A model generated the notes under the pieces. It did not search any database. It was not told where the DNA came from and saw nothing but the letters and a program-made list of their open reading frames with translations. Source: Dryas octopetala (lineage: Eukaryota > Streptophyta > Magnoliopsida > Rosales > Rosaceae). From it: 64,000 bases of DNA. The DNA lies in NCBI GenBank assembly GCA_963921425.1, contig OY992833.1:2296501-2360500 (forward strand). The letters run 5' to 3'. Each line of letters begins with the position of its first letter. Within the stretch, counting starts at the first letter, position 1. Of this stretch, positions 45,062-57,170 are shown piece after piece. Made by a program: the position numbers and the translations under genes.

Positions 45062-45830
45062 GTCCCGAAGCAAGTAACATAGCCACTGCCCAAGTGGAGG
45101 AGCAAGTAGAGGTTGAAGTTGCTGAAGGTTACACCATGACTCAATTTTGTGATAAGATAATTGATATTTTCATGAATGAGAAGCCTAGGGCAAAGGAATG
45201 GAGGAAGGTTTTGGTATTTAGGGAGCATTGGAAGAAATATAGGGAAAGATTTTATAATCGGTGTAGGTCACGGGCAGATATAGAGGGTGATTCAACTACG
45301 AAAGAAAAATTTATTTCTTTGGGATGAAAGGTGAAGAAGGTATGAAAATATCTCTATCTAATTCTTTTGGTTCTATGTTTGTATTGATTGTTTGTTTTGT
45401 TTCTGAAATGTCTAAGGAATTAAAAGATGAACAAATATTTTGAAGCTATATTTTTTGTTATTTTGGAGACCCCAAGTTAGAGTAAACAAAAGTGTTGGAA
45501 TCAAATCAATTGATTGAGTTCTGGCTTTAGTGTTCCAGGTTGCATGAGATTAAACACCTCATTCTCATTTCTTCTACTGTTTATTTAACGTCTAAAAGAA
45601 AGGTACAGATTCAATTAATAGATGCTTCTTTGAGTTTCGAGCGTTTGATCAGGAGTGAGCATTGCAGATTGATGTTGAAATTGAAAGACACAGCTAACTT
45701 CTCAAGGAGATACAAGACAAGCCAACTAACGTTAATGCAATAGTTGCACGGAGGCATAAAGATTTCACAGAGGAATTCTTTCGCCACCTTAATTCTTACT
45801 TTCAGAAATATATGATGGTATGGAGGATTG
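45062..45830 (+). pseudogene. At4g37920-like chloroplast protein gene fragment (two exons, nonsense mutations)
   Basis: Exon-like block 1 (acceptor GTTCAG at 45056-45061, donor AAGAAG|GTATGA) encodes VEEQVEVEVAEGYTMTQFCD, then KIIDIFMNEKPRAKEWRKV, LVFREHWKKYRERFYNRCRS and RADIEGDSTTKEKFISLG, then TGA where an ordinary residue is expected, then KVKK. Block 2 (acceptor ATTGCAG near 45667) encodes IDVEIERHS-stop-LLKEIQDKPTNVNAIVARRH then KDFTEEFFRHLNSYFQ. I recall this as the family of Arabidopsis At4g37920, an uncharacterised plastid-targeted protein. Two premature stops and missing flanking exons mark a dead copy. It lies between copia-1 and copia-2. Confidence 0.75.
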
Positions 45831-45887
45831 TGATGGTAATTGCACAATCATCTTAAATGCTTGTATTTTTTGACTTACATAAACTTG

Positions 45888-46065
45888 CAAGACGCTACAA
45901 AAAAAAAAAAAAGGAATTTCGTCGCACAAAATACGATTTCGTCGCCCAAAATACGATTTCGTCACCTAAGGTTTTGGGCGACGAAATCACTTCGTCAAAG
46001 GTTCGTCGCTCAAACCTCGTCGCACTAGACATTAGGCTACGAAATCATGATTTCATCACCTAAGG
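45888..46065. mobile_element. Solitary CACTA-type terminus
   Basis: GACGCTACAAAAAAAAAA is followed by five or more direct and inverted copies of TTTCGTCGC / GCGACGAAAT. This is the layout of one end of a CACTA element (degenerate CACTACAAGAAAA-like terminus plus subterminal motif). No partner terminus was found in the window. Confidence 0.6.
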
Positions 46066-46199
46066 CTACTTTGGAAAACCTTTGTGAATGAGAGCAATTT
46101 TCAAAAGAAACAACTTCTTTCTAAATTTTTACTTTTGAAAATAAAAATGATGAGCAAGCAAGATTTGTAGTTGCCCTTGAAACTTAAAAAGTGGGTTTG

Positions 46200-47525
46200 G
46201 AGCTAGAGCTTGCAAGTTAAGAAAAGAATCTTGGACTTGACCATAGGGGCTGAAAATGTTGACAGGATGTTAAGTACGTGTGAGAAAAAATTTAGGTGAT
46301 AAGAAGGGATTAAGATACAAGTACTGTGAACCCAGTTCTTCTGTTTTTGCAGCTAAGTTTGTCAAAGCTTCTGTTGAAGCTAAGAATCCAAACCTTGAAG
46401 CCTCCCATGTGAAAACTTCTTTGAATAAGCATGTTTCTCAATCTAGGTTTATTCCTACATGCCACAACTATGGTAGAGTTGGTCACATCAAACCAATGTG
46501 TAATATTCTTAGGAAAAATTCTAGAAGTGTAAATGTGCCAAAGGCAGGAAGTAAAAACTTGACACTCCAAAGTCAAGTTCATGACTTATTGAGTGAAGTA
46601 AGTAGAATTTCAAAGATGTTCTCTACTTCCAAACCTAATGTGTCAGGTTAGGCAAGTGTAGGTCAGGAAAGAAAATCAAACTTGTCTTATTGTACTTACT
46701 GCCTTGTTTGCTCATAATTCTGTTGTATGGTATTTTGATAGTGTTTTCTCTAGACAGATGACAGATGGTAGGAGTTTGTTTACTTTCTTTACCAATGATT
46801 TGAATGGTGGATCAGTGACTTTTGGTGATGGTAGTAAGTCTAGGATTCTTGGTAGATGTTCAATTTTCTGCTCATTGAATTCCTAAACTTGACAAGGTTG
46901 CATATGTTGAAAATCTCAAGACTAATCTCATTAGCATTAGTCAAATTTGTGATGATCAAAAATTGCATATGTGCTTTACTCGTGAAAAATGCAGTGTTGT
47001 TGATGTTGATGGAAAAATTGTTTTGACTGGTGTGAGATCTAGAGATAACTGCGATTGTATTGAATCATGTGATACTAATGTTTTTGACGTGTGCAATTAA
47101 ACTTGATTCTTTGACTGTTTGGCATATATCAACATTTGGGTCATATGAATTTTAAGGAACTTAAAAAGTTGTCTAAAAAGGAAATTGCATGTGAAAGGAT
47201 TGCCTAAGTTGGAGTCTAAGCATGAAGAGTTTTGTGGTCCTTGTAGACTAGGTAAGAAAATTAAAAGTCCCCATAAAAAATTGAATACTATGACAACCTC
47301 TAGAGTTTTAGAGCTTCCACATGAGTTTATAGATCCTATGCAAACCTTGAGTATGGAAAAGAAACGATATGTACTGCTTGTTATGGTTGATGATTTCTCA
47401 CGTTTCACTTGAGTTGCTTCTTGCATGATAAATCAAATGTTTTTGAAAATTTCTGTGCAATTTGTGTTAGGATTCAAAATGACAAAAGCATGAAAATCTC
47501 TTCAATTGTTAGAATTAGAAGTGAT
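46200..47525 (+). pseudogene. Copia-2 gag, protease and integrase N-terminal part
   Basis: The Gag end contains a CCHC knuckle (CHNYGRVGHIKPMC, about 46460-46502). A protease-like region follows (WYFDSVFSRQMTDGRSLF; the catalytic Asp-Ser/Thr-Gly is degraded to DSV). VTFGDGSKSRILGRC comes next, then GAG-pre-integrase and integrase zinc-binding segments with stops and frameshifts. KKRYVLLVMVDDFSRFT comes from the integrase core start. The sequence halts at AGAAGTGA where CACTA-2 entered; the next codons (GACCATGGTGGTGAG) resume at 52657. Confidence 0.85.
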
Positions 47526-48846
47526 CACTACTACAAAAAAGCTAATAGACAATGGGTAAAAACCGTTGTCTAGTATGCCCAAATACAGTCGTCTAATCGA
47601 CCGACGTCTATTGGGGTACCAATAGACAACGGGTAATATATGTTGTCTTTTAAACATTAACACAATGGTTTTAATCTAAAACCATTGTTTTTACACCCTT
47701 AAAAACTAATGGTTTAGGAGATACTGTTGTTGCGTACCTATCTAGACATCGGTTTTTATTTAAAGACCGATGTGTACTAATAGATGAGACAATAGTTTTT
47801 ATACCCTAATGCATGTTTTTTACAACTATTTTAAGACAACGGTTTATGTATAATAACCGTTGTGTAAAATAATAATTTCAGTTTGGTTTTAATGTATATA
47901 ATGCTTTGGTACATCGGTTTCTATTGAAAATCGTTGTAGGACGACACTTAGTACAATAGTTTTAACCATATAACCATTGTGTAAGATAATAATTTCAATT
48001 TGATTTTGATGTATATAATGCTTTGGTACATCGGTTTCTATTGAAAACCATTGCAATACAACATTTAGTTATAGTATACCAATGTATGCTCATGCTCAAA
48101 ATTAAACCAAAAAATACTTCATATATATATATGTAAGATTACATTACATGATAAGTTCCATAAGTGTGATCAGTTGTATAAAAAATACATTCAGTCAAAC
48201 TAGCATAAAAGAAGAGGCAAAAAAAAAAAAACCTAGCTTAACATAACACCTTTACTTCCTAGCTTCCAACTTAAGCCCCTTAAGTCACAAGCATATGCAT
48301 CCATATATGCCAGCTTCTTACTGCCAACTACAATCAAAATAAAGCTAATAGGATATCAATGCAATGCAAAACAATAAGAAAGTCATATGCAAGCTTTAAA
48401 TAGAAGAATTGAAATTAAACACTATTATAATCCTTGATAATTTTGTATATTTACATAATTTGAACAATGTGAAACTTTAGAGTAACATGCAATAGTAAAT
48501 TGATACTCACAAAGATGAGCCGGTTCAAATGTAATGATTCGCATGCTATATTTTCCTGTTAGCAAAAGCTTCAAATTTAGGAAGAAGGTAAACAATATGT
48601 ATTAGATAAATGGATCGAAAGAGAAAATTCACTGAAAGACAAGAAAGGAAAAAGAAAGAAAGCAATACTACCTCACCAAATGATCAACGAGACCTATAAG
48701 CAGCCCAAAGCCAATATCTTGAGTGAGTACGTATATTTGGGTGGGAACACAAATTATTGTCATCACTGGAATTGTTAAACATGGAATCAACTACAACATC
48801 ATGGTATCATTATATGTTCTGCAACCAACTTATGAACCATATTTAG

Positions 48847-48888
<42 letters not shown>

Positions 48889-49998
48889 AGTTGCTAAGAC
48901 TGCCATATTTGGATCCTACAAAATTTGAAAATAAAAAAACCAAAACCAAACACTTTTATACAAGTATGCCTAAGATATCTTCAGTAAGTACTCATTCATA
49001 TGAAGCAGAAAATAATAAACTTACCTCTGCTGCCACTTTCCTTGACTCAACTGAATCTACTTTATTCTCTCAGCTAGTGCCATAACCATGTTCGGATTGC
49101 CTTGTCATTAAGGAAAAAAATCAAATTATATAGAATTAAAGTCATATTGGAAGAAATAAAGAAGCCAATATACATTTAGTGTAAAGAAGTTAGTATGCCC
49201 CACCATTAAAAAATCAAATTTACTTGATTTTAGTACGTTTAGATTAATTGAATCTGGATTTGTACATGAAAAAAAAAAAATTAATAATAATAAACTGCAA
49301 ACTCATGGTTAGCATATTAGTATTATCACAATACAAAAAGGAATACAAGAACCTTATATGCAGCATCCTTCAAGGTTTGATGATTCTCCAATTTTAGCTT
49401 TGTATGTGTTTATCACTTGAGCTTGATGCTTATGAAGTTTTTTAATTACCTCCAAGGATAATAAAAAAAATTCAGATTGCAAACACTTTAATTTGGACAC
49501 TTGATTAGGATTACCAAGTCAAACTCATTAGTAATAAAACAAGAGAACTGCTAGCTAGTTAATTATGAAACTATAACCATAAGATGAAATATATTAATCA
49601 AATTTGGAGTAACTTAGTAGACCTTATATTACCCTTTCTTAATATAAATATATATATAATTCCCATTTAACTGCCACCACCCAAAAATTTCACTATGATC
49701 ATCTTTCTATCTAGTACATAGTTATATACGTGAGCATCATTGACATTACATGTATTAGCTTTGTAGCTAGCTAGCGCATGGTGTAGCATTTCTAAGTTAT
49801 TGATATGAATATATATAATAATGCCTAGAACTAGAACATATACAAAAATGAAAAGTACCTAATACTTGATGATCCAATCAGTGGAAACAAGCTAACCAGA
49901 GCATTCTTCTGAAACCAAAGGAAAAAAAAAATCAATGCAGGATCCCTTACACAATGAAATTGCTCCAGCATATCTTCTCCTTTACATAATGAACTTAC

Positions 49999-50099
49999 TC
50001 TTTCAAAAATAAATCCTAGACCTATGGCTTCAAAGAAAGTAGTGAGACACTTCATGGCATGAGTCCGAGTCTTAATATCTGCGACCCGTTCTCTTAAAC
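49999..50099 (-). pseudogene. Captured MOR1/XMAP215-like TOG exon (fragment)
   Basis: Minus strand, acceptor TTGACAG, donor GAAAGA|GTAAGT. It encodes LRERVADIKTRTHAMKC, then LTTFFEAIGLGFIFER. This resembles a segment of the plant microtubule-associated protein MOR1/GEM1 (family form ..ERVADIKTR..AMKCLTTFCEAVGPGFIFER). Only one exon is recognisable, although its splice sites are kept, so the source was genomic DNA. It lies in CACTA-2 and is antisense to copia-2. Confidence 0.75.
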
Positions 50100-50702
50100 C
50101 TGTCAACGTACACAACACAATTGAATATACTAGATTTGAGGATCATCTGTCCATCAAGAACAACCAGAGAGAGAGATAGAGCAAACCAATCCCCAAATCC
50201 TGATGTGTAATTTAAATTAAAGAACACTCAAAACAGTAATTTAACAACAAATGACATTTTTCACCAAAACAGTAATTAACAACAAAAGACATTGTTAAAT
50301 TTGTCTTGCAACAAATTAATCAAACCCATAAATTTAATACATGAACAGTTTTTTCACTCCAACCAAGGGCAACACAAAGTAAATGAATTAATAATTCAAC
50401 TGACTGGTAGTAGTCAACTGGTAGTCAATGAATTAATGAGAACTAGTAGTTAACTGTCTTGGTCTCTCTAATTCCCACATTTTCCACCTGCTCATCTGAA
50501 AGAGCCATCCGACAAGAATTTGAAAACAATTATTAGAGTGAGAGAGATAAAGTGAGACATGGAAAAGGGTGGAGAGATTTGGATTGATATCTTTGCTATG
50601 CACAAAACCAAGGTAAGTAATTGAAACCCACCCTAAATCTAGTTGGAATCCACCTTCAAAAGCCTTCAAATCCCATTTTCTTGGAATATTCACTGATTTG
50701 TA

Positions 50703-50840
50703 GCAAATAATGATACATTATCCTCACTAAAAGAAAGAAAGCATGCAATAATAGTTTCAAACTTTATGATCTGTAGCAAATAAGGATATATTATCCTCAC
50801 TAAAAGAAAGAAAGCATGCAATAATAGTTTCAAACTTTAA
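50703..50840. repeat. Roughly 65-bp direct tandem duplication
   Basis: GTAGCAAATAA.GATA.ATTATCC, then TCACTAAAAGAAAGAAAGC and ATGCAATAATAGTTTCAAAC, occurs twice (about 50701-50766 and 50773-50837) inside CACTA-2. Confidence 0.92.
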
Positions 50841-52655
50841 GTAATCCTCAGGATGTATAGTTTTCCAGATTGTAGGAAATAGTTATGTTTTTCTATCAAT
50901 CATCTCCTAGCATAACTTACTAAGGACAAAAGTAGGCGATTCGAAATCAAGACATATCTGGCACACAACCTTCAATGTCTTAGAAGGTATTAGAGCCATC
51001 AATCAAATCATACTTTAAACCCATCCACACTCGTACCATAAATAGGACCAATGGTTCCCACAAATAAAATGCCAATTAATTGTTTTTTATCTCCATACTT
51101 CATGAAAAGTCCTATAATGCCTCTCTTTCCTCTTTATCTCTTCACACGGCCTTTTCGTAAAGATTATACAAGTGAAAAGTGTTGTATGAAAGAAAACTCT
51201 ACTTTTTTTTACCTGGTTCATCATCTTCAAGTCCATCTATTACTTTTCTTGTCTAACAAAAAGGGTCTAATCAATAGATTAAACATTTATCAGTCAAAGA
51301 AAACATCTGCAAGAAGTTCAGTTTTTTTAGCAGCATCTTGTTTAATAGTGAAAAAAAAGGGAAAAGAAAAGCCATTTAACCAAAGACATTTGATTATATG
51401 CCTTATAAGTTCAACACATTTACCTTTTTTGCTTGTAGGCCTCCTTAGAAAGTTAGAGCTTCCAAAAATGCAAGATACTGCAACATTACAGTTGTTCATG
51501 TATGCATTGTCCTTCACATCTAAATCAAATCCAGTGCTTGAGAGCCCTGAAGGTTCTCTGATAAATCCACAATGAAGAGTTTGATTTTTGCCTAGAAGGA
51601 TTGCTCTCTTTCCTCAAGGGTCTGATGTCCTTTGAATCTAGGTTCATATATATTGCTACGAGAAAGTTTTTCCTCTTGGTCAATGTAATCTAGTGAAAAC
51701 TGTGTGATGTTTATGACTTCCCAAGGATCAAGAAGATAACCAAACCCAACCAGAATCCCATTTTCAGACCAAAAAACCAACCGTCAATATCTTAGCCCTA
51801 GCCCCCTCCTAAAACATAAATCAGCCACTAGAAATTCACAAACCCACTGGAAAGCAAACTCCTCTACCCTTAAAGCCGCTCCTAAACCCCAAAATCGAAT
51901 ACATAATAATAAAAAGAAAGAAACCTTAAATTGAACTTAGATCAAAATCTCCAAATTGAAGTTTGTTCTTTATCTTCGACTCCAAATTGAGTTTCAAATG
52001 AGCAAAACATTTCAAACCCTAACCAATATAGATCTAAACTGTTCCTGGTAACTTTTAAGCTGGCAACTTTGACACCAGCTTTGGATTCATATGAACCCCA
52101 AAAACAAACCCTAACCCAAATGTACCTGAACGGGAGTGTAGAAATGGGTGAAGATGTTGAACAGGAGTGTAGAGATAGGCGATTTATGGCTTTCTCAATG
52201 TTTCAGTCGATTTGTGCAGAGATGGGGCGATGCGGGATGAGATGCAGGTGGAGATGGAGATACGCTATGAAGATGGAGATGAGGATGCGCGATGGTGAAG
52301 TTTGATCGATGTGAGGATGAAGATGGAGATCGATGTGAGGATGAAGGGGGTGAAGTCAGAGGGCTTTGACCCAAAAGACTTAAAGCGTCGTATAATTTCA
52401 TTAATGGGGTCATGCGCTTCGTCAAATACAAAGACCCGCAAAAATTTTTATTTTTGTCAAACTTGCCCAACACAACGGTATTTCCTAATATTATTGTCTG
52501 TTAATTGTTAGGAAAAATTATCAAACCAAATACCATGAGATAATATACCTTAATATAACGGTTTGTTAAAAACCGTTGTGTGGTAAATTAAGATAACAAC
52601 AAAAATACAAACCGTTGTCTATTGACCGATGTCTATTACATTTTTTGTAGTAGTG

Positions 52656-53966
52656 TGACCATGGTGGTGAGTTTAAAAATAATTAGTTTACTGCTTATTG
52701 TAATACTCATGGCATTGTACAAGAGTTTGTTGCTGCAGGTACACCTTAGCATGATGAGATTGTAAAAAGGAAGAATATGGTTTTACTTGATATGTCCAGG
52801 GTTATGTTGAACAACAAGAATCTTTCTAGTCATTTTTGGGCTGAGGCAATGAATACTGCATGTTACATTGTCAATAGAGTTTACCTAAGACATGGAGCTG
52901 ATAAGACTCCTTATGGACTCTAGAAGGGTAAGAAACCGAATGTCAAGTACTTTCGGGTGTTTGGTTGCACATGCTACGTTCTAAGGGATAGAGAAGAGTA
53001 GCATAAGTTAAAACCTAGGAGTGATGTTGGCATCTTTCTTGGGTATTCTTTAAATAGCCGAGCTTATAGAATCTTCAATAAGAGAACTGGTACATTTATG
53101 GAGTCTATCAATGTTTTGTTTGATGATGTCTCAAGTCCTCATGTCATAGGAGATGACCACACTGCTTCCTTGCCTCTTGAGAAAGTTAGTGATGAGCCTA
53201 AGAAGGAGGAGGTCTCAAATGTTGAAGGAGATAAAGAGACAAGTGTCCAGGAAGGTCCTAGAAAGTCTAAAGGATCCTCCTCAAGGGTTCAAAAGAATCA
53301 TCTAGCCATCGCCATCATTGGAGGGTTAGATGATGAAATGGTCATTAGGAGTTCTAATAGAGTTGAGGCGAAGATCACTCACATGTGTTATGTGTCTAAG
53401 ATAGAACCCAAGAACGTAGGAGAAGCCTTAACTGATGGTGACTGTGTTTTAGCTATGCAAGAATAGTTCAATTAGTTCATTAGAAATGATGTGTGATATC
53501 TAATGCCAAGACCATCCCATGTGAATGTGATTGACACTAAGTGGATTTTCAAGAATAAGACTGATGAGTTTGGAGAAGTAGTTCAAAACAAGGCTAGGCT
53601 TGTGGCTCAAGGATACACTCAAATGGAAGGTATAGACTTTGGTGAAACCTTCGCCCCTGTTGCAAGGTTGGAGTCTGTCAGGTTGCTCTTAGGTTTGGCT
53701 TGTTACTACAAGTTCAAGTTACACCAAATGGATGTCAAAATGGCTTTCTGAATGACATTCTTCAAGAATAAGTATATGTTGAACAACCCAAAGGATTTGA
53801 AGATCGATCATAAGCATCCAAAACATGTCTATAGACTTAAGAAAGCTCTTTATGATCTGAAACAAGCTCCTAGAGTTTGGTATGAGAGGTTAACATCCTA
53901 TTTGCTTGGAAAGGGGTATTTTAGAGGGTATGTGGACAAAACCTTGTTCATAAAGAAGATTGAGCA
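52656..53966 (+). pseudogene. Copia-2 integrase C-terminal part and start of reverse transcriptase
   Basis: Continues from 47525 with DHGGEFKN. Integrase motifs follow (WAEAMNTACYIVNRVYLR, KKPNVKYFRVFGCTCY, LGYSLNSRAYRIFNKRTG), then an acidic/Lys linker (53098-53466). Reverse transcriptase begins at 53503 (IDTKWIFKNKTDEFGEVVQN, KARLVAQGYTQMEGIDFGET, FAPVARLESVRLLLGLA, HQMDVKMAF, then a stop where Leu is usual) and runs to YRLKKALYDLKQAPRVWYER and LFIKKIEH. Several stops interrupt it. Solo LTR A enters after KIEH. Confidence 0.9.
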
Positions 53967-54322
53967 TGTGAGACCCCGTATTTTTCAAAGATTTATTTTA
54001 AATATTTTGAGAATTTATTTTAAGGATTTTGAGAATTTATTTAGAAATTAAAAGGTTTTAGATTTAATTTGGGCTTGACCCAAAAGTTGACTTTAAGATA
54101 AATGGGCTTTTGATTTGGACTTAGGGTCCGTTGGATAGGTTTCGAGCCCACGAGTTCGTAGACACGTAGCACACGTCGATTGGAGTTATGGTTTGAAAGT
54201 TACGAACTTTTGGAAGTAAAGGGCAAACTTGTAATTTTTACGAAAGTGGTTTAAAAACCCAAAATTTCAGATTTTTATATCACTCTCACTCACTCACTCA
54301 CTCACTCACTCTTTTTTTTTTT

Positions 54323-54387
<65 letters not shown>

Positions 54388-56020
54388 CTCGCCCGTTCAG
54401 CACCGCCGCACTGTCATCGGCGCGTGGACGCGCGTCCGGCGGCGGATGGAGGCGGACGAAAGCTCCCCGAGCTCGCCTATCCTCCCTCCTCCTTCCTCTG
54501 TGCACCGTTTAGCCCAGAAACCCCCCAAAAATCGTACCTAGTTCAAGCCGATCGGGCCTTCGGCGACGACTCACCTTTTTCGGCGGATTTGAGGGCGGCG
54601 ACCACTTAGGTTTTCTTCCCCAGGCCTCGGTGAGTTCAGCCATGCCACTCCCTTGCTCTGGCGACTACCCCCGATGGAGAAACAACACGAAACAGGGCCG
54701 ATCCTCCCCGCCGGCGATCTGCGTTTTTCGGCCACGACGTGACTCCGGGCCACTTGGATACTCTCCTTCTCATCACGGCGAGCCTCCCCGTGGTTACCCC
54801 ATGCTCCGATGACCTCAAACGGTGGCGGATTGAAGATTTTGGACTGCGGCGGATTTCTGCGATTCCGGCGACATGTGGCGTCGACCCAGGTATCAAAATC
54901 GATCCCCTCGACCTACTCTCGCTATTGGTTGCCTCGGTTTGAGCTGAAAGTTGATTATTTGAAAAACCTAGGTTTGGGCACCCTCGGCCAGCGTGGATTC
55001 TGCCTTGTGCAGCGGCGACGACGACTCAAACTCTGTGTATTTGGCCTCTTCCTTGCCACTTGAACCTATTGAGGTGAAATTTTAGTCCGAGTGTGCGTTG
55101 TTGTATTTTCTGTGAATTGGGCAGCCACCGTGCGTGGTGATTACCGCCCGTTTCGGTCGTTTAAACGACCATTGTGAATTCTGTGTGTATTTGATTTGGT
55201 TGTCTGATCTTAACAGGTACACGGGCTCGGAAAATCTCATTCCCGATGCCGTTATGCTGCCAGATTGGAGATCCGAGCAAAGGAACCAAGAAAGGCATTT
55301 CGGTCTTTTCGCGTGGTTAGACTGTGAGTGAAATTATTTAGCTTAACTGTTTGCTTTGCTTGCGTGTATGCATATGTTTGCTAGGATTTGGTTTGGCTAG
55401 GACTTGGTAATGTCTAGGCTTGAATCTTGAGAATGGAAGTTATGGTAATTATGCTTTGAGGTTATTAAATTTAAGACGGAAATGATTTGAGGTTGAGGTT
55501 AATAGTTGATGATTAGGCAATTGAATTGCAGAATGATTATTATTATTTTTGGTGGAATTATGATGTGAACTTGAGGAATTATCTTTGTCTTTATGCTTGG
55601 ATGAAATTGTTGATGAAATTATTATGTGATTTGAGTAATTATGAGTTTTATTGTGGATTATTTTTTAGCATGGAAAATGAAGGATTATTTGAGGATTATT
55701 GTTTAAGTCATTTCACTTATACGAGCTCTAGTGAGCTTACCGGGTTGTTTGTTTGAATGACCCGGTGTACCATGGACATGGTGTAGTGTGGTTGTAGTTT
55801 TTTGCAGGTTAAGCAGGCTGAGGAAGCAGTGGGGAGAAGACGAGACAGTGGGACTCAAGAGTTTTATTTAATTATTTTTACACAATGTTTTCGATTTAAT
55901 GTTTTTGGTAAAGTTGTATTTATTTATTATGTTAAGTGCATGGCTCATTCTTTGAAAAGAGGTTTAAATGTCAAGGTTTCAATGTATTTATGGGCCTGAG
56001 GTTTGGGGCGTTATAGAGCA
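53962..56020 (+). mobile_element. Solo LTR A (Gypsy-type, 2,049 bp)
   Basis: 53967-56015 starts TGTGAGACCCC and ends GGGGCGTTATA (a decayed TACA end). It is flanked by GAGCA at 53962-53966 and 56016-56020. It interrupts the copia-2 reverse transcriptase just before IYVDDIVFG. No internal protein region or second LTR is present, as expected after LTR-LTR recombination. It contains a (TC)n tract (54329-54381), a CG-rich leader-like region (54390-55060) with short chance frames, and sequence homologous to solo LTR B (inverted). Confidence 0.9.
54329..54381. repeat. (TC)n microsatellite
   Basis: About 26 TC units after a T run, inside solo LTR A. Confidence 0.98.
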
Positions 56021-56284
56021 TGACCTAGTCATTGCTCAAATCTATGTAGATGACATTGTCTTTGGGTCTACATGTGATATGCATGTTAAGAAGTTTACTA
56101 CTGTCATGAGTAGTGAATTTGAGATTAGCATGGTTGGTGAGTTGAACCATTTTCTAGGTGTCAGATTATATAGACAGATGGAAGGGGGAATTTTTATTTC
56201 CCAATCCAAATATGAAAAGGAGCTTAGAAAAAATTTTGATGTTGAGACTACCAGGGATGTCACCAATCCTATGGCCACTACTGC
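56021..56284 (+). pseudogene. Copia-2 reverse transcriptase, catalytic segment
   Basis: Resumes at DLVIAQIYVDDIVFGST with the YVDD catalytic motif. It continues through FEISMVGELNHFLGVRL and GIFISQSKYEKELRKNFDVE to NPMATTA, where solo LTR B begins. Residues past TTA in the open frame belong to the LTR. Confidence 0.9.
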
Positions 56285-57044
56285 TGACAAGACCGCCCCC
56301 GAAGAGGTCTTGCGGGAATCCAAAATCAAGGAAAATCCTACCGAACATTCGGCAGAACCTCCCCTGAAAATGGACTAACCCAGAATTTCAAAACCTGTTA
56401 AAAAGCACTTCTAAGACAGCAACCACCTCTACCACAACCAAAAAGGGTCTCAGACCCAACAATTTCGCAGAGAAACCAACTTAATATTTTAAGGGGTCAT
56501 CAGAGCCTCTATTCTATTACAAGGAATTTCTACAAAAATTAAATGGCACCTACAGGGTCTGAGTAGGAAGATGGACGCAAATGCCTCGACGTTATTGGCT
56601 CGACCTCTACCAAAGCTACTACCTGAGGGGACAATTTAAGACAAACAAGAAAAATCGTGAGATAACTCAGTGAGTGGACAGTTTAATAAAAACGAAAACA
56701 TAAGTAAAATTTCTGTTTCAGAAAGTCCTTCAAAAACCACGTTTAGCTCTAAAACCTCACGTCACTCTTTGAAATCCTCCAGTTTTAAAACCATTTCTAA
56801 GCTTTAAGAATGTTATAAAACTCATGGAACTCAAGGAAAAGATAACTCAAAACACATTTCCAAATAACCAGCCATCTAAATTAACAAAGTCATAAAAATA
56901 ATAACAAAATCGAAAATCATTATAAAACTCGAAAGATATTTCTCACTTAAAATCCATACTTAAACTCTGAAGATACCAATTTCATTTTCCACCATGCTAT
57001 ATACCCTGAATAATCCTTGCCATACACCTGTGCGGAATTCCTGC

Positions 57045-57170
57045 ATCGCACAGGCAGGCAATATCCTGGCCATACACACATGTGGAATGAAATCCAACAC
57101 GTGCAGGCAATATCCTGGCCATACACACGTGTGAATAAAATCAGCACGTGCAGGCAATCCTGGTCATACG
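57045..57170. repeat. Minisatellite in solo LTR B
   Basis: About 2.5 copies of a roughly 53-bp unit containing GCAGGCAATATCCTGGCCAT, then ACACACATGTG and GAAT.AAATC. Confidence 0.85.

Larger units (their letters stand above)
47523..52658. mobile_element. CACTA-2: non-autonomous CACTA transposon
   Basis: Element about 47526-52655 starts CACTACTACAAAAAA and ends TTTTTTGTAGTAGTG. The host integrase frame (AGA AGT GAC CAT GGT) shows that TGA was duplicated: TGA at 47522-47524 and 52656-52658, with one extra T before the left terminus. Subterminal regions (47550-48070 and 52490-52640) are rich in AACCGTTGT / ACAACGGTT motifs. A 39-bp A run occurs at 48847-48885. No transposase was found. One exon of a MOR1-like gene lies inside on the minus strand (49999-50099). 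The rest (48100-52480) contains possible introns and UTRs I cannot assign, including GATGGAGAT-like repeats at 52240-52350. Confidence 0.9.

Noticed and set aside
51051..51575. 174-codon plus-strand frame in CACTA-2
   Set aside because: Contains no recognisable motif; AT-biased Lys/Ser/Leu composition fits a chance open frame.
54302..55331. Several 60-86-codon frames in CG-rich DNA
   Set aside because: They lie inside solo LTR A in the leader-like region, and overlapping frames on both strands show no shared domain.
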